Positions 1 through 12,900 of a stretch of DNA of 64,000 nt are shown here, piece by piece; within the stretch, counting starts at the first letter, position 1; each line of letters begins with the position of its first letter. The stretch is from NCBI GenBank assembly GCA_951799445.1, contig OX637296.1:7378001-7442000 (forward strand). Reading direction: 5' to 3'. Origin of the DNA: Pseudisothecium myosuroides (taxonomy: Eukaryota > Streptophyta > Bryopsida > Hypnales > Lembophyllaceae). Under the pieces are notes generated by a model. That model did no database searches. It was given only the letters and a program-made list of their open reading frames with translations, and was not told the DNA's origin. The translations under genes and the position numbers were made by a program.

Positions 1-2092
1 TGCAGCACGTGCTAGCTCCTCATTACGGGCCTGTCCACTCAAAACCAAAGCCATGTTGCTATCAGTGCCATCTCCTAATTCATAATGGTTCACAACTGCA
101 TACAGGTATTTTCAACATGGACCATACATAACAGTCTAGGGAATACTCAACCTTCTCCACTGTAGAATCAAATGAAAAAAACTATTTCAAAAACAGTAAA
201 GAATTTCTCAACAATTTAGAACAAGGATATACAAGGACAGTCACATCCTCAAGACTGGTTCCAGAAGGAATCCCGCTTCAATTTCATGAGCAGTTTTCGA
301 GGGTGATGAGGCAGCTCATCAAAAATGTTATACAATGTCATCCAACCATACCATTCATTTAGTCTTAAGCACTGTCAGAATGTTCACATCCTTCCACGCA
401 CCTTAACTTGAGCAAGCACCTCTAGCAGCTTCTGAGGGTTGGTACAGCCATCCCGATAGTACTCCGCAACAGCAATATTGTGTCGAATCTGCTCCAGCAA
501 CAACACAGGCATGATAAGAGACCAGAAACAGCGCCATCAAAAGGGGACATGCCCCAGACCTTGAAACAAAAAACCCTCTCCCATATTCACAATCCATTAT
601 GTAAGAAATCACAGTGTCCCTCCTCCTTCCTGCGAACCTTTGTTGCAGAAAATTTGATTTTCATTCAAAAGTCGATACGTTTTTCGGAGTTCTAGTAAGG
701 GACTAGTAAGGGATGTTTCATGCCCGCACCCTCCTAAAATCAAGCTCAACTCCACTCCAGGACACAGCTATTCTCTCCTGACAGTCCAATTACATCGGTA
801 CCTCTGTATCCCGAGGCAATGCAGGTTTCCTGATTGACCTCTTCATAGCGCAATCAAGTGCACTCAAGCCTGTATAATCTTACCACCTAGGGTCCCACTT
901 ATTTCACTATTTCACTATGACATGGTTTACAATCAATGGGTAGTGTGGCAAGTGAGCATGACATTCTAGAACGTCATTTTACAAAAGGTCAGAATCCAGA
1001 GGGTGCAAAATGAGAAAATACTATTGGTTCCATAATAATCTACACCCAGACCTCTTCAATCTCGCCACCTGGAGTCCCAACTTCTTCGCTACGACATCAT
1101 TTCGCCGTGTGACAAGCCTACTATACTGTGGCAAGGGTACAAAATAGTCTAGAATGTCATTTCAGATAACGTCATAGTCAAGAGGATCGAGTGACAATGT
1201 GAGAACCAATGTGAAAACCACCACGCATATATCTCCGCCATAACAAAGCCGCAAAAGACTAGGTCAAACCTCAACCCGCTCAAAACCCTAACCCCGAGTC
1301 CTCTCAAGCCTGCAGTCAGTCGAACCGCCCTAGGTTTCCCACCTCGATAACCTCCTCTCCACCACAAACCCTAAAAAACCCTCCCCCTCGATAACCCCAC
1401 ATTCTGATCGCGTGATTCACGACACCCAAACCCCGACACACATTTCACTAAATAAACACCAAAACCAACTCCACAATCACCTCCTTACCCTCCAAAACCA
1501 CGAAACTAAGACCCCAACCCCTCGGAAACCCCAATCGCAAGACGCGACTCCTAATGCCCTAATCGAAACAAACCCCTATACCCCCTCCTCATCGCACAGC
1601 TAGTGCAGAACAAGCCACGACCCCACGACTGATTCCACCCCGCCACACATTACATTGCACTAAGCAAAAACCACCAAACCACCAAACGCAGCAAAACCCA
1701 GAATCAAATCGCCCGAAAACCCAAGACGGAGCCCTAACCTTGGGATCCTCGTCATTGTGGAGCTGCAGCTGGTGCAGAATGAGCAAGCAGCCCTGGTACG
1801 AGCGCGCGTGGAAGAGCTGCGCGGCCTCCTTGGCTAACCCTGCGACAGTCGACTGCGGCCTGGCCTGCGCAGAAGGCGAAACGGAAGAAGCCGTGGACAA
1901 GGTGGAAGAAGCGGCGAAGAAGCTGGTGCTATCGTCCGATGATGTGATTGTTGATGAGATTGTTGCTGCTGTTGCTGTTGCTGTTGTTGTTGTTGTTGTG
2001 GCAGGGACTGCAGCTGCCATCGTTGCTGCCATTGCTGGGGAAGAAGGCTGAGGCTCCACCTTGCTCGTGCCGTCGCCACCTTCGCCCTCCAT
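1..2092 (-). CDS. CNOT10: CCR4-NOT complex subunit 10-like protein, 5' part (exons 1-2 and start of exon 3)
   Basis: CNOT10 is a TPR-repeat subunit of the cytoplasmic CCR4-NOT deadenylase that shortens mRNA poly(A) tails. Exon 1 is 2092-1739, starting at the ATG of MEGEGGDGTSK. A Ser/Ala/Thr-rich stretch encoded partly by an (AAC)n run is followed by LAKEAAQLFHARSYQGCLLI and ends at DEDPK. Exon 2 (488-402) encodes IRHNIAVAEYYRDGCTNPQK then LLEVLAQVK. Exon 3 begins at 30 (ARNEELARAA) and runs off the window. Introns are phase 0, with donors AAG|GTTAGG and AAG|GTGCG and acceptors GAGCAG and GGACAG. The order DPK, HNIAV.E, DGC..P.KLLEVL, .EELARA is the one I know from plant CNOT10 N-termini. The reading frame extends upstream of the chosen ATG with no family-like sequence. 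The C-terminal TPR region lies outside the window, so completeness cannot be judged. Confidence 0.85.
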
Positions 2093-2312
2093 GCTGGGAC
2101 CCTCCTCCGCTTTCGAAGACGAAGCCAAGCATGGATCGGGGGCACACCACTGGGAAGAAGAAAAGTCCGGCCACCGCAAGGAGCAAAACGCGCCTTGCAC
2201 TCTCGTTTGGTGTTTGGTGCTCCGCCCGTCGGGCTCCCGACGGAGGTCGCGACGGACTTGCGCAGGGTGCGAGACGGGTCGACAGAATGGATGAATGAGG
2301 GAGGTCATCCAT

Positions 2313-3903
2313 CCCGGGGTATGTGGATGAGTTGACTATTCTTCATCCGAGTTCGAATTTGCAGCCGGCGGGGGGACGCTGGTCCGGAAGTCTACTGTAG
2401 TGGGAATGGAGTAAACTGGGTGTCCCGCCATTTACCATGAAGCCTTTTACGCCTTATCCATTTTTGGATTTTTGCACATTTTTGCTTATTAATCTACTAC
2501 ACTAAATAGTGAAATTAGGTTGCCTCACACTAATTTCTCGGCATTCTACACTATATCAATATGTATAGTTACTTTACAAGGATGCAGTAATGTAAGAGCT
2601 ATGTGTGTAACATGGGTTGGTGCACTAAGCCATGGCTCGGGATTAGAGATTGGCATGTGCCTCCATCTGGACAAGCATTAACCATGAGGTAACTTCTCTA
2701 GGGTAAGGCAACCTAATTGTCAAGGCAACCCAATTTCACTATTCAATATAGAGTAAATGCACATGTACAAGTGTCACAACTTCATTTGTCACATTGAAGG
2801 TCACATTTTCATCCATTTTTTCATCCATATTTTGGAGTCTAGAAGAAGACTCCATAATTGCTACAAAGTTTGATGTTGCAAATTTTGCAATAGGGTGTAC
2901 TAATATCATTATAAATATATGCTTTTCTTACCTTAATTTCATCAAATTTGTCATACAAAAAGTGTGATTTTTTAAAAGTCAAGTGTTGGTTTGGATGAAT
3001 GAAAAGTTTTGGGGGCAAAATAGTGAGCCCTTGGAACCTTCCTATTTATCATCCAAAATTAAAGATGTTGGAGCAATTAGGATTAAAGATTTGGAAATCC
3101 CAATTTTAGTAGCAACATGGTGTATGTGTGTGTTTTGTATTTGACACAAAAGGTGCAAGAATTAATGAATATGGTAGTGTCAAAAAAAATTATTCATATT
3201 GAGTAGGATCCAATGACATGTGGTACTTCTAATTTGACTTATTATTGCACTTCCTACATGTTGAGGGTTGCAAAGTGGCCACATTTTTACTTATAAGGTG
3301 GTGTATTTGAACATTGCAAGGCATGATACTAAAAGGATATCCAGATGAAAATATGTGAATTATTGAAATTTCAATCCCCAATGGTACATAATTTTGTTGT
3401 AGAAGTCAAATATGGTACTACATACTATATACATCACCCCTAAAGACATCTCAAGGTAGACCTTAATTCTTTTTCAGATTTTTTCACTTTTGCTTTATCT
3501 TTACACAAATATATTATTTCTGTCAATTTCATGAAATTGGTAAAAAAAAAGATCATCCCTCAAAGATTCAAGAATTTCTTGGGAAGAGTGAGAAAGTATT
3601 TGGATGGAACATCAATAAAAAGTACCATGTTCATCATCTAGAAGTTTAAGTGCTAAAGATTTAAAAGTCTAAGGAGTGCAAGTTTTTATCAAGTATTCTG
3701 TGTATATGGTTCCATGGTTGGACATAACCAACTTGGAATGTTAAAATAACATCAAAATGAAATATGCTAATAGTACTGAATTATTAATTCAATGGTGTAT
3801 ATTTTGCAATATTTTAGTACACAACTTGTATTTTAGGAGTCAAACATGACACCATATACATGATTTTCCACAAAATTTATTTTCAATTTGAATCTAGGCG
3901 TCA
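2313..3903. other. AT-rich intergenic spacer upstream of CNOT10-like gene
   Basis: This stretch holds the presumed promoter and 5' leader of the minus-strand CNOT10-like gene, then AT-rich sequence with no reading frame longer than chance. I see no domain-like translation on either strand and no clear element ends. Confidence 0.5.
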
Positions 3904-3907
3904 TTAA

Positions 3908-4482
3908 CCCTTTAAGGACCGTGGTCGATTTGGGGGGTGGGTGTAGTTTTTGCATACATTTATGAAAAAGTGTTGCTTCATGCCCTCTTCAAAGATGACA
4001 AATTAGATCAGATTGTATAAATTGGTTCTATGGGTTAAATCTTTGAAGCAAACAAAAAATGAAAGTGATCCAATGGTTCACATCCTTGTAATTACTCTTT
4101 GAAGATTGATGTGTCATAAACACCCTTTGGCACTAGTTCTAATTAGGGTTTGCTACAATTGGACATAAATTTGAGTATATGGTCTGAAAATCGACCAAAA
4201 ACCTTTTGGCTAATTCCTTCACACATATATATAGTTGTCTTTTACATGAAATATGCATTTTTCTTTGAAAACTCCAATATGAAAGGTTAGGCCATTTCAA
4301 GTTTAAACAAGCACAACTCACTCAATTTTGCACGCATTCTCTTGAAATTGGCTCTGTTAGGAGTGTATGAAGACACTCTGATTGCATTCTTCTCTGAGTT
4401 TTTTGAAATCAGATATCTATGAATAATAGGAGACAAAAAGTCGTGAAATCGACCCAAAAGTGGTCGACCGGTCCTTAAAGGG
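3908..4482. mobile_element. 575-bp TTAA-flanked non-autonomous element with CCC-ending inverted repeats
   Basis: Both ends carry the inverted repeat CCCTTTAAGGACCG (14 of 14 identical). Each end is directly flanked by TTAA, at 3904-3907 and 4483-4486. TTAA target sites and termini beginning CCC are hallmarks of the piggyBac superfamily. No transposase-like frame is present, so it would be non-autonomous. Assignment to piggyBac is inference from the ends only. Confidence 0.7.
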
Positions 4483-5180
4483 TTAAACAAATCATGTTCA
4501 TAGCATTGCTACTATCTTAAGATTTGCTATGAAGTTGTCCAATATATAACATTATTCAACAAGGAAAAAACTTCTCTAATAAAAAGGCAATGCTAGATAT
4601 TATGCAGTTGTCAAATGCTTAAAAAAATCAACAAATCAATAATTTGGAGAAAATAAAACACCATCTTATAATCGAAAAGCACATGAGTCAAGCATCTACA
4701 ATGAAGGAGCATCTCACACTAGTTGCAATAGTCTTCATCAATTATTTTCTCCATATAAGTGAACAAAATTTACCTTTTCTTCAACACACCCACTGCCACT
4801 GTTGAAAAATGTCTTGTAGCCCCTAGAACAATCAACTCTCATCCTGACAACACTGCAACACGAATCTGAACCACAGTGATCATGCTTTTGAACTCCAGTG
4901 ATGAGATAACTTAACTTATCTAGAACAAAGATTTCGTCAAGATGGTACAAATGTCAGAATTCTGCAGTCTAAAGAACTCAACTGAGGCATATCATGATGC
5001 GGTTTCATCTTCGGCCCTTTTTTTATTCAATCAACCAGCTCTTCAGCACACAGTTACGTGTGTCTTGAAGAAACACAAACCCCCAAATGCAAAAGATTGT
5101 TCTAAAGTTTCTAAAGTTTCAAAACTGAGAGAACAGACAGCCAATCAGTACAATAGATTGTACTCGACCAGGGCAGCAAC

Positions 5181-8100
5181 CTATTGCTCAACAGGCTCAA
5201 GAACCTCAGGTATGCTCGTGTCTTGGTTGGCAGGGTCCAACCACTCCGGGTAGGGCAGGCCTTTGGACTTCAGAAAATCCACGTTGAAGACTTTGCTTTG
5301 ATATCTGGTTCCCAGGTCACACAGAATTGTCACAATGGTGTGACCTGGACCCAACTCCTTCGCCAATTTGATTGCCCCTGCAAAAAAAGATACATCAGTT
5401 CATGCTGTACTAGAATTCAGAGAGCAAGATGACATTACGGTAACAGCGCCAAATTGAGATCGTTTCAAAAACCAACCCCTACAGATTCTTGCCAAAAATG
5501 TATGGCCTCACTTCATGTTTTAAGGTCGATTTTGTGTTCATTTAGTTTAAGCACTTTTGAAAATTCATAGTTTATTCATATGGTGTCCAAAACATGCGCT
5601 ACAAGAATTTTGAATCCCCTTTTGACTCCCAACAAGATCCGACAAAAATTAAGACAATTTAATAAATAAGAAACATGGTCAAATCCTTATTTGGAAAATT
5701 TACGTTCAATGATATTTTGATAACATTATTCAATGAGAAGCAAGAGAATTCCACGGAAGTACCAGCAATATTGATGGCTGTTGAACCACCCATGCAAAAG
5801 CCTTCTTGCTTGAGGAGATCGTAGATGAGCGGCAATGCTTCTTCATCAGTCACCTGCGTCACCAGACATCATCAGGAATAATTTTTGTTGGAGAAGGTAG
5901 AAGGTCTGGTTGTGGCCCTCTATTGGCCATGCATTCAGAGTGAAATCATCAATCTTGTATACATGACATTTTGGGTCACACTAGGGTCCAAATGTAGCAC
6001 AAATCAAAGTTTCAAGTGGCGGTAATGGAATGACTTTGTGACCATGATAGGATCTTCAACCTTTTCAAAAGTGAACTGCAAGGATATATATTTTTCCCAA
6101 ACTGTGTTCATTAATTGCTCATTTGGAAAAGGTATCTGTTTTAGGTGCTGCTACCTTAGGGTTGCATACTTCAAAAATTCATAACAAATCTGTATTTCAC
6201 TTGATAAAATAAAGCTCCACTTCCATTCTATCATTTTCACCTGCCTTTATTAGAGCTTCATTGCATTCATGGCTTCTCTAGATATCACTATGAAGCCAGA
6301 TAGTTTATTGTGGTCATATTAGGCATTCTAACAGGAAGATTAGTTGCTATATCACAGTCAACGGGAGACTTTTCCAAACCTGGCACCAATAATCAATGTA
6401 ACCTCCATCTTTCTCTGGAAGCCCCCAATCTGCAAGGTTGGCTGTAACTCGACCTTGTCCAATACCCTCAGAGATCTGAACCAAGGAGTCAAAAGTCTGT
6501 AAATGGGATGTCTCATGTTCAAACTAATTTCTGCTTGCCAAAAATTGGATCTTATGATAATGAAAAAAATGAGATGATAAAAAATGGCACAAACAGAGAG
6601 TACGCAACAAAAGTTGCACATACCGAAGTCCCAGAGGATTCCAACACTCCATTTTCATAGAAGTTGTACATGCAAGCTCCCATTGGGTCTGCTACTCCAA
6701 TCCTGATCTTTGCGTTTTTCTCCTTCAAGTACTGCATGTTTCACATAAATGGCAAGCAATGAGAAAGGAAAATATGCTATTACTTGGAAGTATTCAATAT
6801 GAACTCTTGCAACAAGGAAGGCAAATTCAGTCAAGGCACCTTGCCCACTCCAGCCACCGTTCCACCGGTACCAATAGCACAAATAAAGCCGTCTACTTTT
6901 CCATCTGTCTGTTTCCAGATCTCCGGACCTGAAACAAAAAATAACAAAAAATCGGAAAAAATGATGAAAGGCACCACCGTAGACATTTAGACGCAGCCGA
7001 CACGTGCAAAAGCACTCTAAGGAAGGTTGAGAATGAAATTGAACGTGAACATGAAGGTGGCTATTCTGAGAAGTAATTGTACCAGTGGTCTCATAGTGCG
7101 CTTGTCGATTAGCAACATTGTCAAACTGATTCCACCGTCCGCCCCCAAAATGCACATTTTGATCAAAGTTAATATGATTAAACAAATCGATGTAGGTATG
7201 ACGGTCAGTAAATTTGTAGGTAGAAGCAGAAGCTTAACTCGTGAATAATTCGAGTAGAATGTGATCATGAAATATAGAAATATACCTGATTTCCCCAGAT
7301 TCCACCATTGGGATTAGTCTGCAATGAAATGTCCCAAAACCACTGTAAGAGGAATGCAACAATACAGATTCATTTACTCAAGAGCAATGACAATAGGGGA
7401 CCTATGAAATAATACAGACCAAGTGATGGTTTGGGGAGGATAACATGGCTTACTCTTGCAATTTCCTCTGCAAGTCGTCCAGAATATTTGACGTAATTAT
7501 TGGGGTTCTTGTAAGGGACAGCAGGCACCTGAAAAAGCAATCAAAACAAGTAAATAAAAGCATACAAAGATGCTGGGATGCACCCAAAACGCCTGAGATG
7601 CCAAAGTTGAAAATTGAATTCAAACAAATGCTGATCACAATGACACATGAGTCCCAGAAAGCAGATATCATAAACTGAAGCTTCAGCACCAAAAATCCAG
7701 ATCCTTGGTTGTAAAGGAAAAAGTTACCTCAACAAGTGTTGCACCTGCAAGGCGGAGCATGTCTTTCTTCTCCTGCAAAAATTGCGCATACAGAACACGA
7801 ATAAAGTCTCAATAATGTGCAGACATTTAAGCTTACAATTGCAAGTACCCAAAATTTACCCGGAAAGATAGGTATAAAAGGCCGGTAACCAGAGATGGTG
7901 TAATCAATGGTTGAATCCAACTGAAATTTCGTGCTCAAAGCTTAACCAAATGCTTCGAGTGATATCTTGTTAAAAAGCTACTGAAAATGCTATTTCTAAT
8001 GAGTTATAGTACGCCTCCTAACTTGAAGTAATAAAATCACAACTGGCAATCAAAAGTGCGTAGCAAATATTATAGCAATCATTAGAGAGCCAAGAAGCAA

Positions 8101-9448
8101 TTTGTTTTTTGAAAATTCTTGCCCATATCTAGGCCAAATCATGCAAGTGATAACTTGTTGGAAAGCTACAAACAATGCAATTCTAACGAACCAATATCCA
8201 TGTTCTGATTCTCAGATCACAGCCAATTGAAATCTTCATGCTAGGTTGCAAATGCCAGCCGAAGGCTAACACTCGGAGTTCTGGAATTTACTAGTTCTAA
8301 TATTGACACCTCTGAAACGTGGTGCAAATTGATTAGGATTCATAACGCAACCATTCAAGTTCTCTGAAAATCGCAAAATTGGGCTATCATGAGGTCTCCA
8401 AACCCTAAACCCTAAACCCCAGGCTACCTCATACCTGACTTTGTGTCTTGGGAATGACGATAACTGACTTGTATCCTCTGGCATTAGCAACAAGTGCCAA
8501 TCCAATTCCGGTGTTCCCAGCAGTCCCTTCAACGATCACACCTCCAGGTTTCAGCAGCCCTTTCTCTTCAGCATCCTGTGCAACCAGCTCCACAAACAGA
8601 TTAATTTCTCGACTTCCAGCATTTAGACCAAGAAAACCAAAAATATTCCACATAAAGAAAGTTCCATGTCACGTCCTTGCCTTGATGATATACAGAGCTG
8701 CTCGATCCTTCACTGATCCTCCAGGATTCAAAAACTCTGCCTGTCATCAAGCAAGCTCAGTGAGTTAACGAACTCTTAACTCACAAGTAGAAAACCCAGG
8801 AGGTATTCAACGAAACCAAATCGCGTTACAATCGACAGAGTTCACGTTAATAATCACCTCAGGTGCATTACAGTTGGAGGTTTTCAGGTTCTCAGGGAGG
8901 ATTCTACTAGTGGCAATCAAAAGAGCCAACACAGAACACAAGCAACAGTCGGATCTACCATAGAAAACCTAGAAACGTAGACAAATGCCTAAAACAACGC
9001 CTACAAATTGCCACGCAAGATAAAGCTCCCAAACCTTGCCATAAATCTCACAACCCGTGGCTTGCGAAGCTGCATTGAGGCGGATCAGCGGGGTGTTCCC
9101 AACCTAAAAACCACATTGCAAGCACAACATTACCATCAGACCCAACCCCTAATTGACAACCAGAGCCCTACTAAAAACAGAAATTCAAAGATACAAGCCA
9201 TATTAGATTCTTCCATCAAACTCTTACCAACACCAAAAGATGGGATACAATTCCAACCCTAATCAGCATTCCGTTGTACCAATGCGTCCACAAATACTCA
9301 CTGAATCCACAAAGCCCTGGCGAACCCCCAAATCTCCAATTTGAGCTGCCGCCCTCGTCTCCATGTGGATGTGCCTCCTCCGCGCAGCTTGAACGCTAAC
9401 TCTCCTCTGCAGCACCAAAACCCCAACCCTCTCAACCACGCATCCCAA
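5181..9448 (-). CDS. O-acetylserine (thiol)lyase / cysteine synthase, 13 exons, complete
   Basis: PLP-dependent enzyme making cysteine from O-acetylserine and sulfide. Exons: 9448-9302, 9103-9035, 8740-8681, 8575-8435, 7772-7728, 7528-7454, 7318-7286, 7125-7083, 6928-6840, 6731-6624, 6475-6380, 5853-5763, 5377-5181. All phases agree and give 397 residues. Residues 1-40 are Arg/Val-rich with few acids and resemble an organelle presequence. Then come [13 protein letters not shown] (from 50), the PLP lysine in [10 protein letters not shown] (K83), the asparagine loop [10 protein letters not shown] (108-117), the phosphate-binding GTGGT (224-228) and GGSTAIN with S326. The TAGNTG loop and the tail [14 protein letters not shown] differ from the common plant cytosolic enzyme (TSGNTG) and resemble a clade known from bacteria and fungi. 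About ten extra residues lie before [13 protein letters not shown]. Intron 3 has a GC donor (AAG|GCAAGG). Introns 4 and 11 carry a telomere-like motif and a possible MITE. Confidence 0.93.
8400..8420. repeat. Interstitial telomere-like repeat in cysteine synthase intron 4
   Basis: Three consecutive AAACCCT/C units lie on the plus strand, 15 bp inside the intron that follows exon 4. This is the Arabidopsis-type plant telomere unit (TTTAGGG on the other strand), also known as a telo-box near plant genes. Whether it has any function here is unknown. Confidence 0.6.
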
Positions 9449-9485
9449 ACCCTAATCCACCCAGCACAAGAACTACCGGTATATA

Positions 9486-9951
9486 ACACTATAAACCCCC
9501 TTAATCTGACTGCTTAGGAGACAGTCATATTCCAGGTCAAAATAGTCTGAATGATGTACAAGTGTGATCCAAGGAAATGATAGCATAACAAGTGAGCAAC
9601 ATATTCCATAATGTCTTTGGTCAGATTGAAGAGGCCTGATTGTAATCCCTCCCCAACCCAATTCCTATTCTCTGCGCATTTCCAAAGCTTCACGGAAGCA
9701 TCATTACACTATAACCCCCTTAATCTGACTGCTTAGGAGACAGTCATATTCCAGGTCACAATAGTTTGAATGATGGGCAAGTGTGCTCCAAGGAAATGAT
9801 AGCATAACAAGTGTGCAACATATTCCATAATGTCTTTAACTGAAGAGAGGGTCAGATTGCAGAGGCCTGAGTGTAATCCCTCCCCCACCCAATTCCTATT
9901 CTCCGAGCATTTGCATTTCCAGAGCTTGCATCTTCACGGAAGCATCATTAC
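9486..9951. repeat. Tandem duplication (220 + 246 bp) upstream of cysteine synthase
   Basis: Unit 1 (9486-9705) and unit 2 (9706-9951) both start ACACTATAA.CCCCC and end in CTTCACGGAAGCATCATTAC, with high identity throughout. Unit 2 carries small insertions. The first unit begins about 40 bp upstream of the cysteine synthase ATG at 9448, so the duplication lies in its promoter or leader. It is followed by a (GA)n run at 9953-9970. Confidence 0.85.
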
Positions 9952-9979
9952 AAGAGAGAGAGAGAGAGAGTGAGCTTAC

Positions 9980-12900
9980 AGGTGTGCGTTGGAAAGGGCG
10001 AGAGCAGGTGAAAGCGTGCAGAGAGTTGAGCAAGGCGGGCGACTTGGTGTCCAAGAGCAAGCAAGTGCGGCTCACACTCATCGTCGTCTTCAACGGAAGT
10101 TGGAAATCCTCGCTCTGCAACTAATTCTCTCACTTGCTGCGCGAGCTTCCGTCCTTCCTTGCAAACCAACTCAGTGCTGTTGTTGATTCCGTCTTCTCTG
10201 CGACTGAGGTCCCACTCAATGTCCAGATTCACGGTCTCTGATGAGTGTGTTGAGGATTAAGGTAACTTACGACGTCACGAGGTCATCAGGCACGAAACCG
10301 CTGAAGCGCTGTCGCCGGCGTCAGTCCCGTTGCGACTTGCGAGCGTCTGCAATCAGATTCCTATACCTCTGACTGTAGCTTTGGGAACCTGATCCATTCT
10401 GACCCAAAGCGACGATTTTCTGGTCGCTGCCCCTCTTTTTTGAGCTGCCCGTTCTCAAGTTTTGAGTTTTTTTAAAATTTAAAATTATTTCTAAGAAATA
10501 GACTGCGTTATGATTCCAATGGCAATGATTTCATCAAATTCTGAGCTAAACTTTGTCTTGTGGAGTTTTTAAAATTTTAGTGGTATAGTGTAGTTCATGG
10601 CTCATTTTTGGGAGTTTGGTTTGGGCATTGATTGAGAAGTCAACTAACTAATGCAGTTGTTGCCCACTTCAAAAAGGCCAGATTCACCTCGAAAAGGGCA
10701 AATCCAAAGAGCTCAAGGAGAAGACAAGTGTCCCATTCTTGTTTTACGTACAAATACTACTCTCATTTTAGTAACAGTACTTAAAATCCAAGGTTTGGTA
10801 GAGGCCAAGAAAAAAAAACGTATGTTGCTTCTGCTTTGTTTTATATATACGGAGCCTAAGACAGGAAGAACTTGATCAAGGTTATGCAACGAAGGCACTC
10901 TTGCAAGCGATGGAATAAATAGCGGTAAGGATTTGGAACCAAGAATAGAATTCAAGTTACTTTAAAAAATACCCTTTGCATTTTAATAACTTCCACGTAA
11001 AATTGGAAAACTTCCCAAAAGAAGACATTAAAGAAAGGGCGTGTGTCTTGGACGTTTTTGATACACTTATGGGAAGGCATTGTACTGACTATTGGAATGT
11101 GCTTGGAAGTTGTTTCCATAAATAGTGATTTTTTGTTTTCAATTTTGTAAATTTAGCATACGATAGTCATCTCGGAGGTAAGGAATCTTCACTCGTCATC
11201 CCTCACGTCATCTTCAAAGAAGATCATGTACACTTGACATTAGCCAAACACTATACCATATTATATAAATTAAATTTATATATTTTCAAAACGTCATCCT
11301 ATGCAATCAATTATTGACTTTTTTAAAATTGTGGCACCATGCAAAAGGTGATGATGTATTCATGTCCAAATTGTTGAATGATACATTCATAATCACACCA
11401 AACATTTGGTGTTGCTCATACGAGATGAAAATAATTAAACAAACATGTAACTGTGTATGAAGTTGCCAAATTTGAATGATGGGGTGCATGATTATAATAG
11501 AAAGGTCATTTTTGGTCCCAAAGATATAAAGATATAAGGATATACCAATACATTGTTTTTTATAATGAGCACCATTCCGGCACTTTCTTTAGAAATATAA
11601 TTTTTATTTCAATCGGTGCATAAGAACAAAAGTTATGGTACAAAAGATCCTTTTTTTTGGTGCGGCGGGTGAAAACCTCTTCATACAATTTTTTTTTTTA
11701 ATTTTAATTTTTTTTTTTGTTCTTATAGATTTTAATTTTATCTATATAGGAAGCTTTGATTCATTCCATTTGGATTTATTATGTGAAAGTTATGGATAAT
11801 CTTATTCTTCAGGCAATTAGAGCATCCTCTTGAAAAATTAACTTACAAGATTCATTTTTGAATGCAATTTTCAGAATTTTTCAAAAAAATTGTTTGCTTG
11901 CAAAAACATTCTCACCATTGAAATTATAGTGTTTCAATTCAATTTTAAAGCTACTAACAATTTTGTTTTTCTTTTGATCTTGGACCAACTTCTACTTCTT
12001 TTTTTGAATTTTTCTTCTAGACTTCTAATACAAATTTTTTTTAGTTCAAAGTCTGTAGTGCAAATTTTTCCACAAATGGTGGTCAAAGTCATCTGAATGA
12101 TTTCAAACCAACATTCAAAAAAATTAATTTTTTCAACTTTGAATGCTCATATCTTCCAATCCATACGGTCAAACTTTATGAAATTTTACCACTTGATGTG
12201 AGACAAGTGGAGTATAGGATCCTAGGGTTAGATTCTAAAAAAATATTTTTTTTGTTTTCTTTGATGAACACATCAAAACTGGCAATTTTGCGTCATTTTT
12301 GGCAGAAAAATGGCCATGGGACTTTAGGGGTTAAATTTAATAAATATATACAAAAAACATACACATCTATACCTTAAATCAATTTATACTTTAAATGAGG
12401 TTGTTTGTTCACTTTCATTTGTTTAGTTTGTTACAATTACAATGAGATTGCCGGAACTGTACGTTCTTCAGTTACATTCTTGGTACCGTTGGAAAGCCTT
12501 CAATAAGGACTTCTTTTTGTGACGTTCCAACTCTTGACAGAAAAGATATTGAATTTTGAAGTTTTCATGAATTCAAAAATTCAAAAATTACTTTTACTTT
12601 TATTTAAGAAGCAGGAGATTAAGGAGGATTTAACCATCACTCTTGACATCCCAATGACTATGGCAACAGCACAGGACACACTGTCTAGTACATATCTAGA
12701 TACACAACTATCATAATACAGACACATATCTCATAAGGATAAACCAGCACATTATCCCATATACTTACACAAAAAAACCCTTTAAATACAATAAATGTAT
12801 ACGGAGTATATTATACATATGCAAATGTATGTAGATACATATGTACTGGAATACAAACGCATACATGTGGATGCAGGTAAAAAATATGCTAGCACATTAT

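Noticed and set aside
1412..1603. Plus-strand Thr/His-rich frame
   Set aside because: Lies in CNOT10 intron 1, low complexity, no splice or family support.
1834..2145. Poly-glutamine frame on the minus strand (QQQ runs)
   Set aside because: It is the out-of-frame reading of the (AAC)n run in CNOT10 exon 1. The neighbouring frame has the family match.
10651..10875. Plus-strand 74-codon frame
   Set aside because: No ATG context or family, inside a probable intron and AT-rich.
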